Source of the DNA: SAR324 cluster bacterium
Lineage (GTDB): Bacteria; SAR324; NAC60-12
Length of the DNA stretch: 24,308 bases
Assembly (NCBI GenBank): GCA_022448705.1
Contig: JAKUUF010000009.1
Location: forward strand, 1-24,308
Direction of reading: 5' to 3'
In this document: piece after piece, positions 23,286 through 24,308 of the stretch
How positions within the stretch are numbered: position 1 is the stretch's first letter
Layout of the letters: each line of letters begins with the position of its first letter
Notes under the pieces: generated by a model
What the model saw: the letters and a program-made list of their open reading frames with translations, nothing else
Told to the model about the DNA's origin: nothing
The model's database searches: none
Position numbers and translations under genes: made by a program

Positions 23286-23726
23286 ATGACCAGAGATACA
23301 ATTTATCGAGATATACTGCTGGAACACGCACGGCACCCAAAAAACTCTGGACGCCTGGAAAATCCAGGATTAAGTGCATCTGTACATAATCCACTCTGTG
23401 GTGATGAGCTGGAACTGACTTTGGCCCTTTCCGGTGAACTAATCCAGGATTGCAGGACCATTGTTCGTGGATGTTCCATCTGCCAGGCCTCAGCTTCTAT
23501 CATGAGTGAGATGATTATTAAAAAAACCCTGAAAGAAGCCATCATAACGGGCCGGCTCTTTGATGAAAGTCTTCGCAAAGATAATGAAGATGTCCCTGAA
23601 ATGGTTGAACCATTACGTCCGTTTCTAGCCTTAAAAACGCACCGCAGCCGTATTAAATGCATGAAGCTTGCGTGGGATGCCCTCGAAGAATGTGCCAATC
23701 AGGATAAAAGTCCGAATTACACATAA
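23286..23726 (+). CDS. sufU: SufU sulfur acceptor/Fe-S assembly protein
   Basis: From ATG 23286 this is 146 residues. The zinc-site residues have the spacing of Bacillus subtilis SufU (C41, D43, C66, C128): here C38 and D40 (NPLCGDE), C63 (RGCSIC) and C125 (RIKCMKLAW). The 62-residue gap between the second and third cysteines marks the SufU type with its insertion, not IscU. SufU accepts persulfide sulfur from SufS. An extra cysteine, C66, makes a C-x2-C where family members usually have Ser. An in-frame upstream extension to 23217 overlaps sufS and is not supported. The gene is translationally close to both sufS (1 base) and the AAA+ gene (5 bases). Confidence 0.93.
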   Translation: MTRDTIYRDILLEHARHPKNSGRLENPGLSASVHNPLCGDELELTLALSGELIQDCRTIVRGCSICQASASIMSEMIIKKTLKEAIITGRLFDESLRKDNEDVPEMVEPLRPFLALKTHRSRIKCMKLAWDALEECANQDKSPNYT

Positions 23727-23731
23727 ATATC

Positions 23732-24308
23732 ATGTACGAAAAAGAATCCAAAAAAATACAGAAAATGCTTGAGCAGCAGAATTATATAGCTGATTCTGAA
23801 ATTGTAATGTCCATGTATCTGGCGAAAAAACTCCAAAAACCATTATTAGTTGAAGGTCCGGCAGGGGTGGGAAAAACAGAAATAGCTAAAGTTATGGCAC
23901 AGGCACTCAATACCGATTTGATTCGGCTTCAATGTTATGAGGGTCTTGATGCGAACATGGCATTATATGAATGGAATTACCAACGTCAACTGCTCCACAT
24001 TAAGCTTGAAGAAGGAGGAAATAAGTCACTGGAAGAACGTGAGAATTCTATTTTCAGTGAGAATTTCCTATTGAAACGTCCTTTGCTTCAGGCAATAACT
24101 CATTCCAAACCACCTGTTTTATTGATAGATGAGTTGGACCGGTCTGATGAAGAATTTGAAAGCTTCCTGCTGGAAATATTGTCAGAATGGCAAATCACTA
24201 TACCTGAAATTGGAAGCATAAAGGCAAAGTACCCGCCTTTCGTTATATTAACCAGCAACCGTCCACGTGAACTTTGTGATGCAGTACGCCGTCGCTGTTT
24301 TTACTTAT
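23732..24308 (+). CDS. coxD: CoxD-like MoxR-family AAA+ ATPase (partial, runs off right edge)
   Basis: An open frame from ATG 23732 continues through the right edge; 192 codons are visible. It contains Walker A GPAGVGKTE (about residues 43-51), Walker B VLLIDELDR, and sensor-1/arginine segments VILTSNRPRELCDAVRRRC, which match the MoxR AAA+ group. ALYEWNYQRQLLHIK is characteristic of CoxD-type members. CoxD of Oligotropha is a membrane-associated chaperone needed for building the sulfur- and copper-containing Mo site of CO dehydrogenase. It follows sufU by 5 bases. A CoxE-like von Willebrand factor A protein would be expected just beyond the window. Confidence 0.87.
   Translation, partial: MYEKESKKIQKMLEQQNYIADSEIVMSMYLAKKLQKPLLVEGPAGVGKTEIAKVMAQALNTDLIRLQCYEGLDANMALYEWNYQRQLLHIKLEEGGNKSLEERENSIFSENFLLKRPLLQAITHSKPPVLLIDELDRSDEEFESFLLEILSEWQITIPEIGSIKAKYPPFVILTSNRPRELCDAVRRRCFYL

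Noticed and set aside
1..24308. tRNA/rRNA genes, insertion sequences, CRISPR arrays, prophage, defence or toxin-antitoxin genes
   Set aside because: No cloverleaf with TTCGA-type arms, transposase, spaced repeat array or phage-like gene was found on reading the sequence; almost all of the DNA is explained by conserved housekeeping genes.

Overview
The window comes from a diderm (Gram-negative) bacterium with moderately AT-rich DNA. A Skp/OmpH-type periplasmic chaperone with a signal peptide, FabZ and a complete-looking NADH-binding respiratory complex I support this. The lineage cannot be fixed from the sequence. The mix of a long ThyX, SufS-SufU and a Mo-hydroxylase/CO-dehydrogenase maturation cluster would fit a deltaproteobacterial or SAR324-like marine lineage, but that is a low-confidence guess. 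I see no tRNA, rRNA, insertion sequence, phage gene or CRISPR array.

Layout. (1) 33-1754, minus strand: ilvB, the acetolactate synthase large subunit. (2) 1755-2114: an AT-rich divergent intergenic region with no gene. (3) 2115-8257, plus strand: complex I genes nuoE-F-G-J-K-L. (4) 8285-11935: a housekeeping block of skp, fabZ, gatC, yhbY and metG. The first four overlap or nearly touch; metG follows a 156-base leader holding two inverted repeats. (5) 12178-17585: the second complex I block, nuoA-B-C-D-H, then pdxH, then nuoI. (6) 17595-19889: pyrimidine genes, a double-length ThyX-family protein and upp. (7) 19891 to the right edge: coxG, a MocA-like nucleotidyltransferase, an XdhC/CoxF-family protein, sufS, sufU and the first 192 codons of a CoxD-like MoxR AAA+ ATPase.

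How the genes work together. Twelve complex I subunits are present. The NADH-oxidising module (EFG) and the Fe-S/quinone module (BCDI) carry all Fe-S ligands I could check, including the optional N7 cluster of NuoG. The two blocks look like one canonical A-to-L operon from which E-F-G and J-K-L were lifted out and placed upstream; nuoM and nuoN are not in the window. The right-hand cluster is typical of genes that assemble molybdenum hydroxylases of the xanthine dehydrogenase/CO dehydrogenase family (cofactor handling, sulfuration, membrane recruitment), but the catalytic subunits are not seen.

The most interesting point is that the cysteine desulfurase/sulfur-acceptor pair SufS-SufU sits inside that maturation cluster, without sufBCD nearby. 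This suggests a sulfur relay feeding the Mo cofactor, the [2Fe-2S] subunit, or both. All genes after ilvB lie on the plus strand with small gaps, so long co-transcripts are likely. Strong Shine-Dalgarno sequences are few (clearest at upp and nuoI), so several start codons remain uncertain.
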